This document shows positions 15,768 to 26,460 of a DNA stretch of 64,000 bases, one piece after another (position 1 is the stretch's first letter; each line of letters starts with the position of its first letter). A program made the position numbers and the translations under genes. Under the pieces are notes generated by a model, which saw only the letters and a list, made by a program, of their open reading frames with translations, had not been told where the DNA came from and did not search any database. Source of the DNA: Xanthobacter dioxanivorans (GTDB lineage: Bacteria; Pseudomonadota; Alphaproteobacteria; Rhizobiales; Xanthobacteraceae); contig NZ_CP063362.1 of the NCBI RefSeq assembly GCF_016807805.1, positions 3,266,501 through 3,330,500 of the forward strand, in the 5' to 3' direction.

Positions 15768-18700
15768 GCGGATGGCGAGCGCGGGGGCGACCCGCGCGGC
15801 CTTGGAAACACGCTCGTTCAGGTCCACCGCGCGCCGGAAAGCGCGGCAGAAAGGTTCATTTGCTCTCTCTCCTCCTCACCACCATCGGGCGCTCACCTGC
15901 GTCTTCTCCCTGGAATGACCGAGAACCCATCCGCCAGGAACTGTTCAGCGTCGAGCGGCTGGAGGAGCATGCCCGCAGTCTCGCCGCAGCCCAGCTCGTG
16001 GAGCCCCGGCTGGCCAGGGGGCATGCGCTCTCGGGCCGCCTCGCCGACAACGGTGTCGTTCTGCTGGAGGCCTACCGGGCGATCGCCGATGCCATCACCG
16101 AGGGCGGCGCCATCACCCCCTCGGCGGAATGGCTGATCGACAATTACCATCTGGTGGAAAAGCAGATCCGGCAGATCCGCTCCGATCTGCCGCCGGGCTA
16201 TTATCGCCAACTGCCAAAGCTCGCCGCCGGGCCGTTCGTCGGCTATCCGCGCGTGTTCGGAGTGGCATGGGCGTTCGTGGCCCATACCGACAGCCGCTTC
16301 GATCCGGAGATGCTGGCGCGCTATCTGCGCGCCTATCAGAGCGTCCAGCCGCTTACCATCGGCGAGCTGTGGGCGGTGTCCATCACCTTGCGGATCGTTC
16401 TCATCGAAAATTTGAGGCGCATGGCCGAGCGGATCGTGGAGGATCGCGTTGCGCGGCGCGATGCCGATGCCTTGGCCGATCGCCTGCTCGGGCTGAGCGG
16501 GCGCCCGCCCGAGCCGGTCGCGTCGGTGCTTGTCGCTCACGAACAGGGCCCGATCGCCGATGCGCTCGCGGTGCAGCTGGTCCATCGGCTGCGCGACCAG
16601 GACCCGAGGATCACGCCCGCCTTGACATGGCTGGACCAGCGCCTCGCGCTGCAGGGTGCCAACGCCGATGCGGTCGTGCGCGACGTGCACCGCAGCCAGG
16701 GCGCCGCGAACGTCACGGTCCGCAACATCATCACCAGCCTGCGGCTGATCTCCGATCTGGACTGGAAGGGGATGTTCGAGCGCACAAGCCTTGTAGACGG
16801 GATGCTCACCGCGGGCAGTGCCTTCACGGCCATGGACTTTGCCACCCGCAATCTCTACCGCAACGCCATCGAGCAGCTCGCGCGCGGCTCGCACCTCACG
16901 GAGCTTCAGATCGCCGAGGCCGCCATCGCGGCGACCACGCGTGTCCCGGAGCCCGGCGACAGCGCCCCGATCCGGCGGGAGAGCGATCCCGGCTACCACT
17001 TCATCGGAGGTGGGCGGCGGGCGTTCGAGCAGGAGATCGGCTTTCGCCTGCCGCTCGGAAACATTTCCACGCGCCTGAACCGGGCCTTCGGTGTCGGCGG
17101 CTATGTGGGGGCGATCGCCATCGCCGCCGCCGGGCTCCTGGCCCTGCCGTTGCTGGCGCTCGGCCATGCCGGCGTGGGTGGGGTCCAGCTCGTCCTGCTC
17201 ACGCTGCTCGGAACGGTTCCGGCCCTCGATGCCGCAGTGGCTCTGGTCAACCGTGCCATGAGCTTCGGTTTCGGAGCGACCGCGTTGCCGGCGTTGGAGC
17301 TGCGTGACGGCGTTCCCTCCCACCTGCGCACGCTGGTGGCGGTGCCGACGCTGCTGGCCAGTCCGGCTTCGATCGAGGAGAATATCGAACACCTGGAGAT
17401 TCACCACCTCGCCAGCCCCGAAGGCGACCTTCATTTCGCGCTCCTGTCCGACTGGACCGATGCCGATGCGGAGCATGCGGCGGACGACGACGCCCTGGTC
17501 GCCGCCGCTGCGGCGGGGATCGCCCGGCTCAATGCGCGCTATGGACCGGCGCCCGGCGGCGCGCGGTTCCTGCTGCTGCATCGTCGCCGCGTGTGGAACG
17601 AAAGCGAGCGGCGGTGGATCGGCTGGGAGCGCAAGCGCGGCAAGCTGCACGAGCTGAACCGCCTCCTGCGCGGCGCCGCCGACACCACCTTCACGGACAT
17701 CGAAGGGCACCCGCCCACGGTACCCGCGGATGTGCGCTACGTGGTGACGCTCGACGCGGATACACGGCTGCCGCGCGATACGGTCCGCCGGCTGATCGGC
17801 AAGATGGCCCATCCCCTCAACCGACCACGGTTCGATGTGGCGTCCGGGCGAGTGGTGGAAGGCTATGGGATCCTCCAGCCGCGCGTGACGCCGTCGCTGC
17901 CCATGGGCCGGGAGGGCTCGCTGTTCCAGCGCACCTTCTCCAGCATGAGCGGCATCGATCCCTACGGCTCGGCCGTGTCCGACGTCTACCAGGACCTGTC
18001 CGGCGAGGGCTCATATGCCGGCAAGGGCATCTATGACGTGGACGTGTTCGAGGCGTCGCTGGCCGGGCGGGTGCCCGACTCGACCCTGCTCAGCCACGAT
18101 CTGTTCGAGGGCGTGTTCGCGCGCGCCGGCCTTGCTTCCGACGTGGAGGTGGTGGAGGAGTTCCCCGCCCGCTACGACGTCAGCGCCTTCAGGCGCCATC
18201 GCTGGGCACGGGGGGACTGGCAGCTTCTGCCCTGGATCGTCGGGTGCGGCCCCCAGCCGGATCATGCGGCTCACGGCTTCGGCGACATTCCGGCCATGGG
18301 GCGCTGGAAGATGCTGGACAACCTGCGCCGTTCCCTTTCCGCGCCCCTTGCCGTCGCCGCCCTGATTGCGGGCTGGACCCTGCCATGGACCGCCGCGCTG
18401 ATCTGGACCGCGTTCGTGCTGGTCACCCTCGCGCTGCCGAATCTCATTCCTGTCCTCGGCGCGATCGTGCCCTGCCAGCGGGGGATTGCCGTTGCGAGCC
18501 ACCTGCGCGCGCTGATGGGGGATCTCCGCCTCGCGCTGCTCCAGTCGGCGCTCATGGTGGTGTTCCTGGCGCATGAGGCGTGGCTGATGGGCGACGCCAT
18601 CGTGCGCACCCTCTGGCGCCTGCTGGTCACAAGGCGGCATCTGCTGGAATGGGTTCCCGCCGCTGCGGCCACCTCGACCCGGCGCCTGGATCTCATGGCG

Positions 18701-21700
18701 TTCTATCGGCGGATGGCGGGTGCTCTCGTCATCGCCGCGGTTGCGCTGGTCGTCTCGGGGGCCGGCGGGCATGGCGCCTGGCTTTTGGCGGTCGCATTCG
18801 CCGCAGTGTGGGCCGCCTCGCCGGCGGTGGCGCGCCTCGTCAGCCGATCGCCCCGGCCGGCGGCCCGGCTGGAGATGTCCGACGCGGATGCCCACACCCT
18901 GCGGCTGACGGCTCGCCGCACATGGCGGTTCTTCGAGGCCTTCGTGACCGACGCGGATCACAATCTGCCACCGGACAATTTCCAGGAAGATCCCGCACCT
19001 GCGCTGGCGCGCCGGACCTCCCCCACCAATATGGGGCTCTACCTGCTCTCGGTGGCGAGCGCCCACGACTTCGGCTGGCTGGGAACCCGCGAGGCCGTGG
19101 ACCGGCTGGACGCGGCGCTGACCACCATGGCCTGCCTCAGCCGCTTCCGCGGTCATTTCTACAACTGGTACGACACCGGCGACCTGCGCCCGCTGGAGCC
19201 GAAATACATCTCGACCGTCGACAGCGGAAATCTGGCCGGGCATCTCATTGCCCTCGCCAACGCACTGAAGGAATGGCGTACCGGTGCGCGCTCGCCGTCC
19301 CAATGCCTCGCCGGGATCGCCGACGCGCTGGACCTCACCCGCGCGGAGGCCGTCGGCCTGCGCGACGGGCGCCGCACGCAGACCGTGACCCTGCGCCAGC
19401 TGGATGAAGCCCTCGCCGCGCTGGCGAGCGACGTGCGGCGGATGCCGTTGCCCGAGGAAAATCTGTCACGGCGGCTGGACCACCTCGCTGCCGCGGCGGA
19501 CACCATGCTCGATATCGCGCGCGCGCTGGCCACCGAGCGTGGCGATCCGGCGGGTTCGGACATGCTGTTCTGGGCCCAGGCGAGCCTCGACGCCATCGAT
19601 AGCCATCGCCGCGATCTCACATCGGATGCCGCCGCGGGCGCCGAACTGGCGGCCCGCCTCGCGGCGCTCGAGGACACCGCCCGGTCCATGGCGTTGGAGA
19701 TGGAGTTCGGATTCCTGCTCGACGAGGACCGCAACCTCCTGTCCATCGGCTATCTGATGTCGGAGGGCACGCTCGATTCGAACTGCTACGACCTCCTGGC
19801 GTCCGAAGCGCGGCTCGCCAGCTTCTTCGCCATCGCCAAGGGGGATGTCCCCGCCCGCCACTGGTTCCGCCTCGGGCGTTCGGTCACCGCGGTCGCGCAC
19901 GGCGCCGCGCTGATCTCATGGTCGGGCTCCATGTTCGAGTATCTGATGCCGTCGCTGATCATGCGCGCGCCGGCCGGCAGCCTGCTGGATCAGACCAACC
20001 GGCTGGTGGTGCGCCGGCAGATCGATTATGGCGCGAGCCGGCGGGTGCCGTGGGGGATTTCCGAATCCGCCTACAACGCCCGCAACCTGGAGCTGACGTA
20101 TCAATACTCCAACTTCGGCATCCCGGATCTGGGGCTGAAGCGCGGGCTGGGCGACAATCTGGTGGTCGCCCCCTATGCGACGGCGCTGGCCGCCATGGCG
20201 GACCCGGCCGCGGCCTGTGCCAATCTCGCGCGCCTCGGTGCCGCCGGAGCCCGCGGCCGCTACGGCTTCTATGAGGCGCTGGACTATACCGCGAGCCGTA
20301 TTCCCGCAGGCGAGAGCCTCGCTGTCGTGCGGGCCTTCATGGCGCACCATCAGGGCATGAGCATCGTCGCCATCGCCGACGCGCTGATGGGCGGGGTCAT
20401 GCGCGCGCGCTTCCATGCCGAACCGATGATCCAGGCCACCGAGCTCTTGCTGCAAGAGCGCACGCCCCGCGATGTGGCGGTCGTCCGGCCCTGGTCGGCG
20501 CAGGTGCGCTCGGCCGCCCGCGTGCTGGATCTTGAGCCGGCCGCGGAGCGGGTTTTCACCTCGTGCCGACAGGCGACACCTGCGACCCATCTGCTCTCAA
20601 ACGGCCGCTATGCCACCATGCTCACCGCAGCGGGCTCCGGCTACAGCCGCTGGGGCGACTTCGCCGTCACCCGCTGGCGCGAGGACCCGACGTGCGATGA
20701 TTCCGGTTCCTACGTCTTCGTGCGCGACGTGCGCAGCGGCGACGTCTGGTCGGCCGGCTTCCAGCCGAGCGGCGTGGAGCCCGACGCCTGCCTTGTGACA
20801 TTCCACGAGGACCGGGCCGAATTCGCCCGCCGCGACGGCACGCTGGAGACCACGCTGGACGTGCTCGTCTCCGCCGAGGACGATGCCGAGGTCCGCCGGG
20901 TTTCCATCACCAACACCGGCCCCCGCGTGCGGGAGGTGGAGATCACCTCCTACGCCGAGCTGGCGCTGGCTCCGCAGGCGGCGGACATCGCCCATCCCGC
21001 CTTCTCCAAACTGTTCGTCGAAACCGAATACCTCGCCGACATCGGCGCCATCCTCGCCACGCGGCGGCGGCGTTCGCCGTCCGAGCCGGAGATCTGGGCC
21101 GCCCATTTCAGCGTGCTCGAAGGCCAGGGCGTGGGCGGCCCCGAGATCGAAACCGACCGGGCCCGCTTCCTTGGACGCGGCCATGGTGTCCGCGCGCCCA
21201 TCGCCGTGAGCAACGGCGGCCCGCTCTCCAACACGGTCGGCACCGTGCTCGACCCGGTCTTCGCCCTGCGGCGGCGCGTGCGGATCGAGCCGGGCGGCAT
21301 GGCGCGCATCGCCTTCTGGACCATGGCCGCCGCCACCCGCGAGGCGTTGCTGGATGGCATGGACAAGCATCGCGACACCGCCGCCTACGGGCGCGCGGCA
21401 ACGCTTGCCTGGACGCAGGCCCAAGTGGAACTCTACCATCTGGGCGTCACGGCGGGCGAGGCGGCCGTGTACCAGCGGCTCGCCGGATACGCGATCTATG
21501 CCGCGCCGACGCTGCGTCCGGCCTCGGAGACAATCCTGCGCGGCGGCGGCCCCCAGTCCGGCCTCTGGGGGCAGAGCCTTTCCGGCGACCTGCCCATCGT
21601 GCTGCTGCGCATCGCCGACATGGACAATCTCAACGTCGCGCATGAAGTGCTGAAGGCGCACGAATACTGGCGCATGAAGCAGCTCGCGGTGGATCTGGTG

Positions 21701-24418
21701 ATCATGAACGAGCGCCAGTCCTCCTACGTGCAGGATCTGCAGACCGCGCTCGAAACCCTGGTCCTCACCAGCCAGTCGCGGCCGCAGATCGGGCGAGCCG
21801 GGACGGCGGGGCGGGTGTTCGTGATGCGCGCCGACCTCATCCCGGCAGAGACGCGCGCCCTGCTCACCGCGGCGGCGCGCATCGTGCTCGTCGCCCAACG
21901 CGGAAGCCTTGCTGAGCAATTGGAGCGGATCGTCGAAGCGGCGGGCGCCGCCAAATCCCATCCCAGACGCCTCGCGGTGGTTCCGGAGCCGCCTGCGGTC
22001 GCACCGGAGCTCGAGTTCTTCAACGGCCTGGGAGGCTTCGCCGACGGTGGGCGGGAATATGTGAGCGTGCTCGGGCCGGGCCGGTCGACCCCGGCGCCTT
22101 GGATCAACGTCATCGCCAACCCCGGCTTCGGCTTCCAGGTGGCGACCGAAGGCAGCGGCTACACATGGTCCCTGAATGCCCGTGAAAACCAGATCACGCC
22201 CTGGTCCAACGATCCCGTCACCGACCATGCCGGAGAAGTCTTCTACCTGCGCGACGAGGATACCGGGGCGGTGTGGACGCCCACGGCCCTGCCGGTCCGC
22301 GACGAGGCGGGGACCTATGTGTGCCGCCACGGGCGGGGCTATAGCCTCTTCACGCATACGGCGCACGGCGTCGCCGCTGAGCTTGTCCAGTATGTCCCGG
22401 TGGAAGGGGCCATCAAGATCTCGCGCCTCACCCTGCGCAATCTGACGAACCGCCCGCGGCGCATCTCGCTCACCGCCTATGCGGAATGGGTGCTCGGCCC
22501 GTCCCGGGCCGCCACGGCGCCCTTCGTGACGAGCGAGATCGATGGCGAAACCGGCGCCCTGTTCGCGCGCAATCCCTGGAACCCCGATTTCGGATCGCGC
22601 GTCGCCTTCCTGGACATGGCCGGGCGGCAGACCGGCTGGACCGGGGACCGTCGGGAATTCATCGGCCGCAACGGGACGCTGGCCGATCCGGCCGCGCTGA
22701 GGGGCGCGGTGCCGCTCTCCGGACTGGTGGGCGCGGGCCTCGACCCGTGCGGAGCCATGCGCACCCAGATCGAATTGCCCCCGCATGGCAGCGTGGAGCG
22801 TGTCGTCTTCCTGGGCGAGGCGGCGGATGGCGAGGAGGCGCGCGGCCTCCTATCCCGCTTCCGCGCTGCCGATCTTGGTGCGGCCCTGTCCGAGGTGACC
22901 CGGAGCTGGGACGACATCCTCGGCGCCGTGGAGGTTCGCACCCCCGATCGCGCCATGGACATCATGCTGAACGGCTGGCTGCTCTACCAGACGCTCGCCT
23001 GCCGGGTCTGGGCGCGCGCCGCCTTTTATCAGGCGAGTGGCGCCTATGGCTTCCGTGACCAGCTCCAGGACGGCATGGCGCTCGCCGCGCTCCGTCCGGA
23101 CATGACCCGCGCCCACCTGCTGCGCGCCGCCGCGCGGCAGTTCGTGGAGGGCGATGTCCAACATTGGTGGCTGCCCCATTCCGGCCGGGGCGTGCGCACC
23201 CGCATTTCCGATGATCGCGCCTGGCTCGCTTATGCCACCGCCCATTATGTGAAAGTGAGCGGGGACGCCGGTGCCCTTGATGAACGGGTCCCCTTCCTGG
23301 AAGGCCAGAGGCTCAACGTGGGCGAGCACGACAGCTTCTTCCCGCCCACCGTCTCCGACGAGACCGCATCCCTGTTCGAGCATTGCGCCCGCGCCCTGGA
23401 CCAGAGCCTCGCCCTGGGCGGCCACGGCCTGCCGCTGATCGGCACCGGCGACTGGAACGACGGCATGAACCGCGTGGGCGAGCGGGGCGAGGGCGAAAGC
23501 GTCTGGCTCGGCTGGTTCCTGCATGCCGCCTTGAGCGCCTTCGCTCCCCTTGCGGACAAGCGGGGTGAGACCGAGCGCGCGATCCGATGGCGGCGGCATG
23601 CGGAGGGACTCGCCGCGGCGATCGAAGGCGAGGCCTGGGACGGCGAGTGGTATCGCCGTGCGTTCTTCGACGATGGTGCTCCGCTCGGTTCGGCCGTGAA
23701 CGGGGAATGCCGCATCGATTCCATCGCGCAGTCATGGGCGGTGCTGTCGGGCGCCGCTGACCCTGCGCGAGCGGGGCGGGCCATGGCGGCGGTCGAGCGG
23801 GAACTGATCCGCCCCAGCGACGGGCTGGCGCTGCTGTTCACGCCGCCGTTCGACAGGACGGCGCTCGATCCGGGCTACATCAAGGGCTATCCGCCGGGCA
23901 TCCGCGAGAATGGCGGCCAGTACACCCATGCCGCCTTGTGGTCGGTGATGGCATTCGCGGCGTTGGGCGAGGGCGACAAGGCGACCGCTTTGTTCGCGAT
24001 GATCAACCCCATCAATCACGCCCGGACACGCTCGGACGTTCTGCGCTACAAGGTGGAGCCCTATGCGCTCGCCGCCGATGTTTACGCCGAGCCGCCCCAT
24101 GTGGGACGCGGCGGCTGGACCTGGTACACCGGCTCCGCCGGCTGGATGCAGCGGGCGGGGATCGAGAGCATTCTCGGGTTGCGGAAGGAAGGCGACATGC
24201 TGCGCCTCGATCCGTGCATTCCCAAGGACTGGCCGGGCTTTGAGCTGACGATCCGCCGCGCGGGCGCGCGATACAGCATCGTCGTCGAGAACCCGAACGG
24301 GGTGAGCCGCGGGATTGCTTCCGCCACCCTCGATGGAACGACACTGGCAACGGACCCGCTCCTGATCGCCCTTGAGGATCGAAGCGGAGATCATGTCATC
24401 CACGTCCGGCTCGGCTAG
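15764..24418 (+). CDS. ndvB: Cyclic beta-1,2-glucan synthase (NdvB/ChvB)
   Basis: A 2,884-codon inner-membrane enzyme that builds, trims and circularises beta-1,2-glucan for the periplasm (osmoadaptation, host interaction). Visible parts: membrane spans near residues 446-490, 865-895 and 985-1020; the GT84 glycosyltransferase core with VTLDADTRLPRD near 662 and RHRWARGDWQ near 810; the glycoamylase-like segment FMAHHQGMSIVAIADAL near 1530; and a C-terminal GH94 phosphorylase-like region with GTGDWNDGMNRVGE near 2560 and YTHAALWSVMAFAAL near 2720. Length matches NdvB/ChvB. Family homology begins around PWNDREPIRQELFSVERLEE (about 15905), so the first 45 codons from the GTG may not be translated and the true start is uncertain. 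No exporter NdvA/ChvA gene lies in the window. Confidence 0.93.
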   Translation: MSGWRARGRPARPWKHARSGPPRAGKRGRKVHLLSLLLTTIGRSPASSPWNDREPIRQELFSVERLEEHARSLAAAQLVEPRLARGHALSGRLADNGVVLLEAYRAIADAITEGGAITPSAEWLIDNYHLVEKQIRQIRSDLPPGYYRQLPKLAAGPFVGYPRVFGVAWAFVAHTDSRFDPEMLARYLRAYQSVQPLTIGELWAVSITLRIVLIENLRRMAERIVEDRVARRDADALADRLLGLSGRPPEPVASVLVAHEQGPIADALAVQLVHRLRDQDPRITPALTWLDQRLALQGANADAVVRDVHRSQGAANVTVRNIITSLRLISDLDWKGMFERTSLVDGMLTAGSAFTAMDFATRNLYRNAIEQLARGSHLTELQIAEAAIAATTRVPEPGDSAPIRRESDPGYHFIGGGRRAFEQEIGFRLPLGNISTRLNRAFGVGGYVGAIAIAAAGLLALPLLALGHAGVGGVQLVLLTLLGTVPALDAAVALVNRAMSFGFGATALPALELRDGVPSHLRTLVAVPTLLASPASIEENIEHLEIHHLASPEGDLHFALLSDWTDADAEHAADDDALVAAAAAGIARLNARYGPAPGGARFLLLHRRRVWNESERRWIGWERKRGKLHELNRLLRGAADTTFTDIEGHPPTVPADVRYVVTLDADTRLPRDTVRRLIGKMAHPLNRPRFDVASGRVVEGYGILQPRVTPSLPMGREGSLFQRTFSSMSGIDPYGSAVSDVYQDLSGEGSYAGKGIYDVDVFEASLAGRVPDSTLLSHDLFEGVFARAGLASDVEVVEEFPARYDVSAFRRHRWARGDWQLLPWIVGCGPQPDHAAHGFGDIPAMGRWKMLDNLRRSLSAPLAVAALIAGWTLPWTAALIWTAFVLVTLALPNLIPVLGAIVPCQRGIAVASHLRALMGDLRLALLQSALMVVFLAHEAWLMGDAIVRTLWRLLVTRRHLLEWVPAAAATSTRRLDLMAFYRRMAGALVIAAVALVVSGAGGHGAWLLAVAFAAVWAASPAVARLVSRSPRPAARLEMSDADAHTLRLTARRTWRFFEAFVTDADHNLPPDNFQEDPAPALARRTSPTNMGLYLLSVASAHDFGWLGTREAVDRLDAALTTMACLSRFRGHFYNWYDTGDLRPLEPKYISTVDSGNLAGHLIALANALKEWRTGARSPSQCLAGIADALDLTRAEAVGLRDGRRTQTVTLRQLDEALAALASDVRRMPLPEENLSRRLDHLAAAADTMLDIARALATERGDPAGSDMLFWAQASLDAIDSHRRDLTSDAAAGAELAARLAALEDTARSMALEMEFGFLLDEDRNLLSIGYLMSEGTLDSNCYDLLASEARLASFFAIAKGDVPARHWFRLGRSVTAVAHGAALISWSGSMFEYLMPSLIMRAPAGSLLDQTNRLVVRRQIDYGASRRVPWGISESAYNARNLELTYQYSNFGIPDLGLKRGLGDNLVVAPYATALAAMADPAAACANLARLGAAGARGRYGFYEALDYTASRIPAGESLAVVRAFMAHHQGMSIVAIADALMGGVMRARFHAEPMIQATELLLQERTPRDVAVVRPWSAQVRSAARVLDLEPAAERVFTSCRQATPATHLLSNGRYATMLTAAGSGYSRWGDFAVTRWREDPTCDDSGSYVFVRDVRSGDVWSAGFQPSGVEPDACLVTFHEDRAEFARRDGTLETTLDVLVSAEDDAEVRRVSITNTGPRVREVEITSYAELALAPQAADIAHPAFSKLFVETEYLADIGAILATRRRRSPSEPEIWAAHFSVLEGQGVGGPEIETDRARFLGRGHGVRAPIAVSNGGPLSNTVGTVLDPVFALRRRVRIEPGGMARIAFWTMAAATREALLDGMDKHRDTAAYGRAATLAWTQAQVELYHLGVTAGEAAVYQRLAGYAIYAAPTLRPASETILRGGGPQSGLWGQSLSGDLPIVLLRIADMDNLNVAHEVLKAHEYWRMKQLAVDLVIMNERQSSYVQDLQTALETLVLTSQSRPQIGRAGTAGRVFVMRADLIPAETRALLTAAARIVLVAQRGSLAEQLERIVEAAGAAKSHPRRLAVVPEPPAVAPELEFFNGLGGFADGGREYVSVLGPGRSTPAPWINVIANPGFGFQVATEGSGYTWSLNARENQITPWSNDPVTDHAGEVFYLRDEDTGAVWTPTALPVRDEAGTYVCRHGRGYSLFTHTAHGVAAELVQYVPVEGAIKISRLTLRNLTNRPRRISLTAYAEWVLGPSRAATAPFVTSEIDGETGALFARNPWNPDFGSRVAFLDMAGRQTGWTGDRREFIGRNGTLADPAALRGAVPLSGLVGAGLDPCGAMRTQIELPPHGSVERVVFLGEAADGEEARGLLSRFRAADLGAALSEVTRSWDDILGAVEVRTPDRAMDIMLNGWLLYQTLACRVWARAAFYQASGAYGFRDQLQDGMALAALRPDMTRAHLLRAAARQFVEGDVQHWWLPHSGRGVRTRISDDRAWLAYATAHYVKVSGDAGALDERVPFLEGQRLNVGEHDSFFPPTVSDETASLFEHCARALDQSLALGGHGLPLIGTGDWNDGMNRVGERGEGESVWLGWFLHAALSAFAPLADKRGETERAIRWRRHAEGLAAAIEGEAWDGEWYRRAFFDDGAPLGSAVNGECRIDSIAQSWAVLSGAADPARAGRAMAAVERELIRPSDGLALLFTPPFDRTALDPGYIKGYPPGIRENGGQYTHAALWSVMAFAALGEGDKATALFAMINPINHARTRSDVLRYKVEPYALAADVYAEPPHVGRGGWTWYTGSAGWMQRAGIESILGLRKEGDMLRLDPCIPKDWPGFELTIRRAGARYSIVVENPNGVSRGIASATLDGTTLATDPLLIALEDRSGDHVIHVRLG

Positions 24419-24992
24419 GGCGTTTCCCGTCCTAGAGCTGGAGCGCGATCCGACCCGTTCGGCTCACGGCATGTCAGATGCGCGAAGGGTGCGCGCGGCC
24501 CACCGGTGGCAGGCATCACCGTCGGCGGGACATCGGTCAGGAGGCCGTCCAGGAGCCGCTCCAGGTCGAGCCGCGCGCTGGCGGACGTCTCTTCGTCCAG
24601 GCGCCGAAGCCGGGCAGTGCCGCTTCGACGCGGCCGACATCGGGGCGGAGGAGGGCGCCGAAGAAATGGCCGGCGCCCGACGGCCCGTAAGCCACGTAGG
24701 GCGTCACCCGCGCGAGCGCGCCGGCGGCGAGGATATTGCCGACGGGGTCCTGTATGACGGCGGTGTTGAAGGCGGCGGCCTCGTGGGGCGACAACTGTGG
24801 GCAGAGCCGCGTCTTGGTGCGGCCTGCCACAGAGGCCTTCGCCGTGATGGCGATGGCGCAAGAGGAAACGCTGGAAAAAGAAACGCCGTCTGTTCAGTCA
24901 TCGCAAGCCGCCGCGCCGTGGTGTCGTTGGTCTGGAATTCGCCCGGCGCGGGCCGCGCGTTACACGCCTCACGAAGAGTGAACGCGTATCCT
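24419..24992 (-). pseudogene. Degraded coding-like remnant, minus strand
   Basis: The 574-bp gap after ndvB has no intact gene, but minus-strand pieces look coding-like in more than one frame: MTEQTAFLFPAFPL (about 24900), then EAAAFNTAVIQDPVGNILAA and TPYVAYGPSGAGHFFGALL (24830-24620), then RLDLERLLDGLLTDVPP (about 24590-24540). Joining them needs at least two frameshifts. The start TAFLFP and the later YVA-x-G pattern faintly recall acyl-carrier-protein acyltransferases, but this is a guess. Also note CTAGGGCGTTTCCC at 24415, like the repeat at 31111. Confidence 0.3.
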
Positions 24993-25670
24993 TCAGCCAG
25001 CGTGGTCGCCGTCCTTCCCGGCCCTGTCCGCACCGGCGTCGAGCCGCGCGCGCAGGTCCGCGACCTCCGCCTCCAGCGCCGCGATGCGGTCGTCGCGCGC
25101 CTGGAGCGCCGCGGCGACGAGGGGGGCGTCGATCTTCTGCGGGATGTGCTGCGGGCAGTTGATGTCCCAGGCGCGCACGCGAAACAGCAGCGCGCGCTCC
25201 GGCCGGGCGTCGTAGCCTTCCGGCATCAGGCGGGCGAGGAGCGCCGGGTCGTCTTCCACCGCCTCGAGCTCGCCCCAGATCTTGATGCGGCGGCGGTGGG
25301 CGTAGTCCATGAGGAACAAGAAGGCTTTCCTGTTCTCGCTCAGGTTTCCCAGTGTCACATACTGGCGATTGCCGCTGAAGTCGGCGAAGCCGAGGGTTCC
25401 TTCGTCCACGACGCGGATGAAGCCTTTCGGACCCCCGCGATGCTGCACGTAGGGCTGCCCGGTCGCGTTGGCCGTGGCGAGATAGGCCGTATCCACCTCG
25501 CCGAGAAAGGCGACGAGATCCGGCGTGATGCGGGTGCGGAAGCCGCCGCGCGCCTCGACGCGGGCGTACATGGCGCGCGAGCCGCGCTCGGCCTGCGCGG
25601 CTTTCACCGCGGGTGTGAAGGCGATATCGCTGGCGGGCACCGGATGAAGCGGGTCTGACGGATCGGGCAC
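24993..25670 (-). CDS. Pyridoxamine 5'-phosphate oxidase-like flavin-binding protein
   Basis: A 225-residue PPOX-fold protein, likely binding FMN or F420 in the cytoplasm. The barrel shows DTAYLATANATGQPYVQHRG near residue 80 and FADFSGNRQYVTLGNLSENR near 120, followed by AFLFLMDYAHRRRIKIWGE. The last 35 residues form a coiled helix (DDRIAALEAEVADLRARLD) typical of this subgroup. It lies 60 nt downstream of the AhpD-like gene on the same strand and probably shares its promoter; a redox or detoxification role is inferred from the pair. Substrate unknown. Confidence 0.87.
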   Translation of the reverse strand: MPDPSDPLHPVPASDIAFTPAVKAAQAERGSRAMYARVEARGGFRTRITPDLVAFLGEVDTAYLATANATGQPYVQHRGGPKGFIRVVDEGTLGFADFSGNRQYVTLGNLSENRKAFLFLMDYAHRRRIKIWGELEAVEDDPALLARLMPEGYDARPERALLFRVRAWDINCPQHIPQKIDAPLVAAALQARDDRIAALEAEVADLRARLDAGADRAGKDGDHAG

Positions 25671-25730
25671 GGGAATCCCTCCACGAGTGGGTGAGGTCGG
25701 GACCGGATGACGGTCCTGGCGGATGCGGGG

Positions 25731-26282
25731 TCAGGCGGCGCGCGGGGCGCCGGAGCGCACCACCGGGAAGTCGCTCTCGGTTTCCGCGACGCTGTTGAGG
25801 TAATTGGTGAAGATGTTCATGGCGACCAGCGCCACGATCTCCACGATATCGCCGTCACCCAGCCCGGCCTGGTGGGCGTGGGCGAGGTCCCCATCGCTCA
25901 CCTTGCCGCGGCTTGCGACCACCGCGCGGGCGAAGGAAAGCGCCGCCTCGGCCTTGCTGTCGGCGGCGCGGCCGGAGCGGGCGAGGCTGATGTCGGCGTC
26001 GCTGAGGCCGGCGCCCTTGCCCATGAGCGAATGCGCGGAGAGGCAATAGTCGCAGCCATTCACTTCGGCCACCGCGATGGCGAGGCTCTCGCGGATCCTG
26101 GCCGGGAGCGCGCCGCCGCCGAGGGCGCCGGACAGGCCGATGAGGGCTTCGAGAACGGCCGGGGACTGGGCCGCAACCTTGAACAGGTTGGGGGTCGAGC
26201 CGAACTCTGCCGCGACGGCGGCGAGAAGGTCTTTCGCCCTGCCGGTGGCGGCGGTGGGATCGAGGGCGGGAATGCGGCTCAT
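25731..26282 (-). CDS. Carboxymuconolactone decarboxylase / AhpD-like protein
   Basis: A 183-residue protein with the redox motif CDYC followed by a conserved His (GCDYCLSAHSLMGKGAGLSD), as in alkylhydroperoxidase AhpD. The first half (TPNLFKVAAQSPAVLEALIG) is also typical. Family members reduce peroxides through the Cys pair; the name 'decarboxylase' need not apply when CxxC is present. Upstream and divergent is a LysR gene, a common pairing in which the regulator controls the peroxidase-like gene. Good SD: GGAGG at 26290-26294 before the ATG on the minus strand. Confidence 0.88.
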   Translation of the reverse strand: MSRIPALDPTAATGRAKDLLAAVAAEFGSTPNLFKVAAQSPAVLEALIGLSGALGGGALPARIRESLAIAVAEVNGCDYCLSAHSLMGKGAGLSDADISLARSGRAADSKAEAALSFARAVVASRGKVSDGDLAHAHQAGLGDGDIVEIVALVAMNIFTNYLNSVAETESDFPVVRSGAPRAA

Positions 26283-26413
26283 GGGTTGATCCTCCTTCGG
26301 AGTCCCCGCTTCAGGGCAGAGACGGAGGGCGCGATGAAGCCGCTGTGGCCTCTTCGGGCCCGGCTCTTGATGGGCGCCGCTCCGGAAAGCTAGGTCTTCC
26401 CGTTGTTGTGCAG

Positions 26414-26437
26414 AATGATTAGAGTTTGAAAGTCATT
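26414..26437. promoter_or_regulatory. Candidate LysR operator between ahpD-like and lysR genes
   Basis: AATGA and TCATT are inverted across 14 nt in the divergent gap, within an AT-rich block (26411-26455) ahead of the LysR ATG. This is the usual site for LysR autoregulation. Short arms, so tentative. Confidence 0.35.
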
Positions 26438-26460
26438 ATTCCGAAAAGTGAAATCATGGC

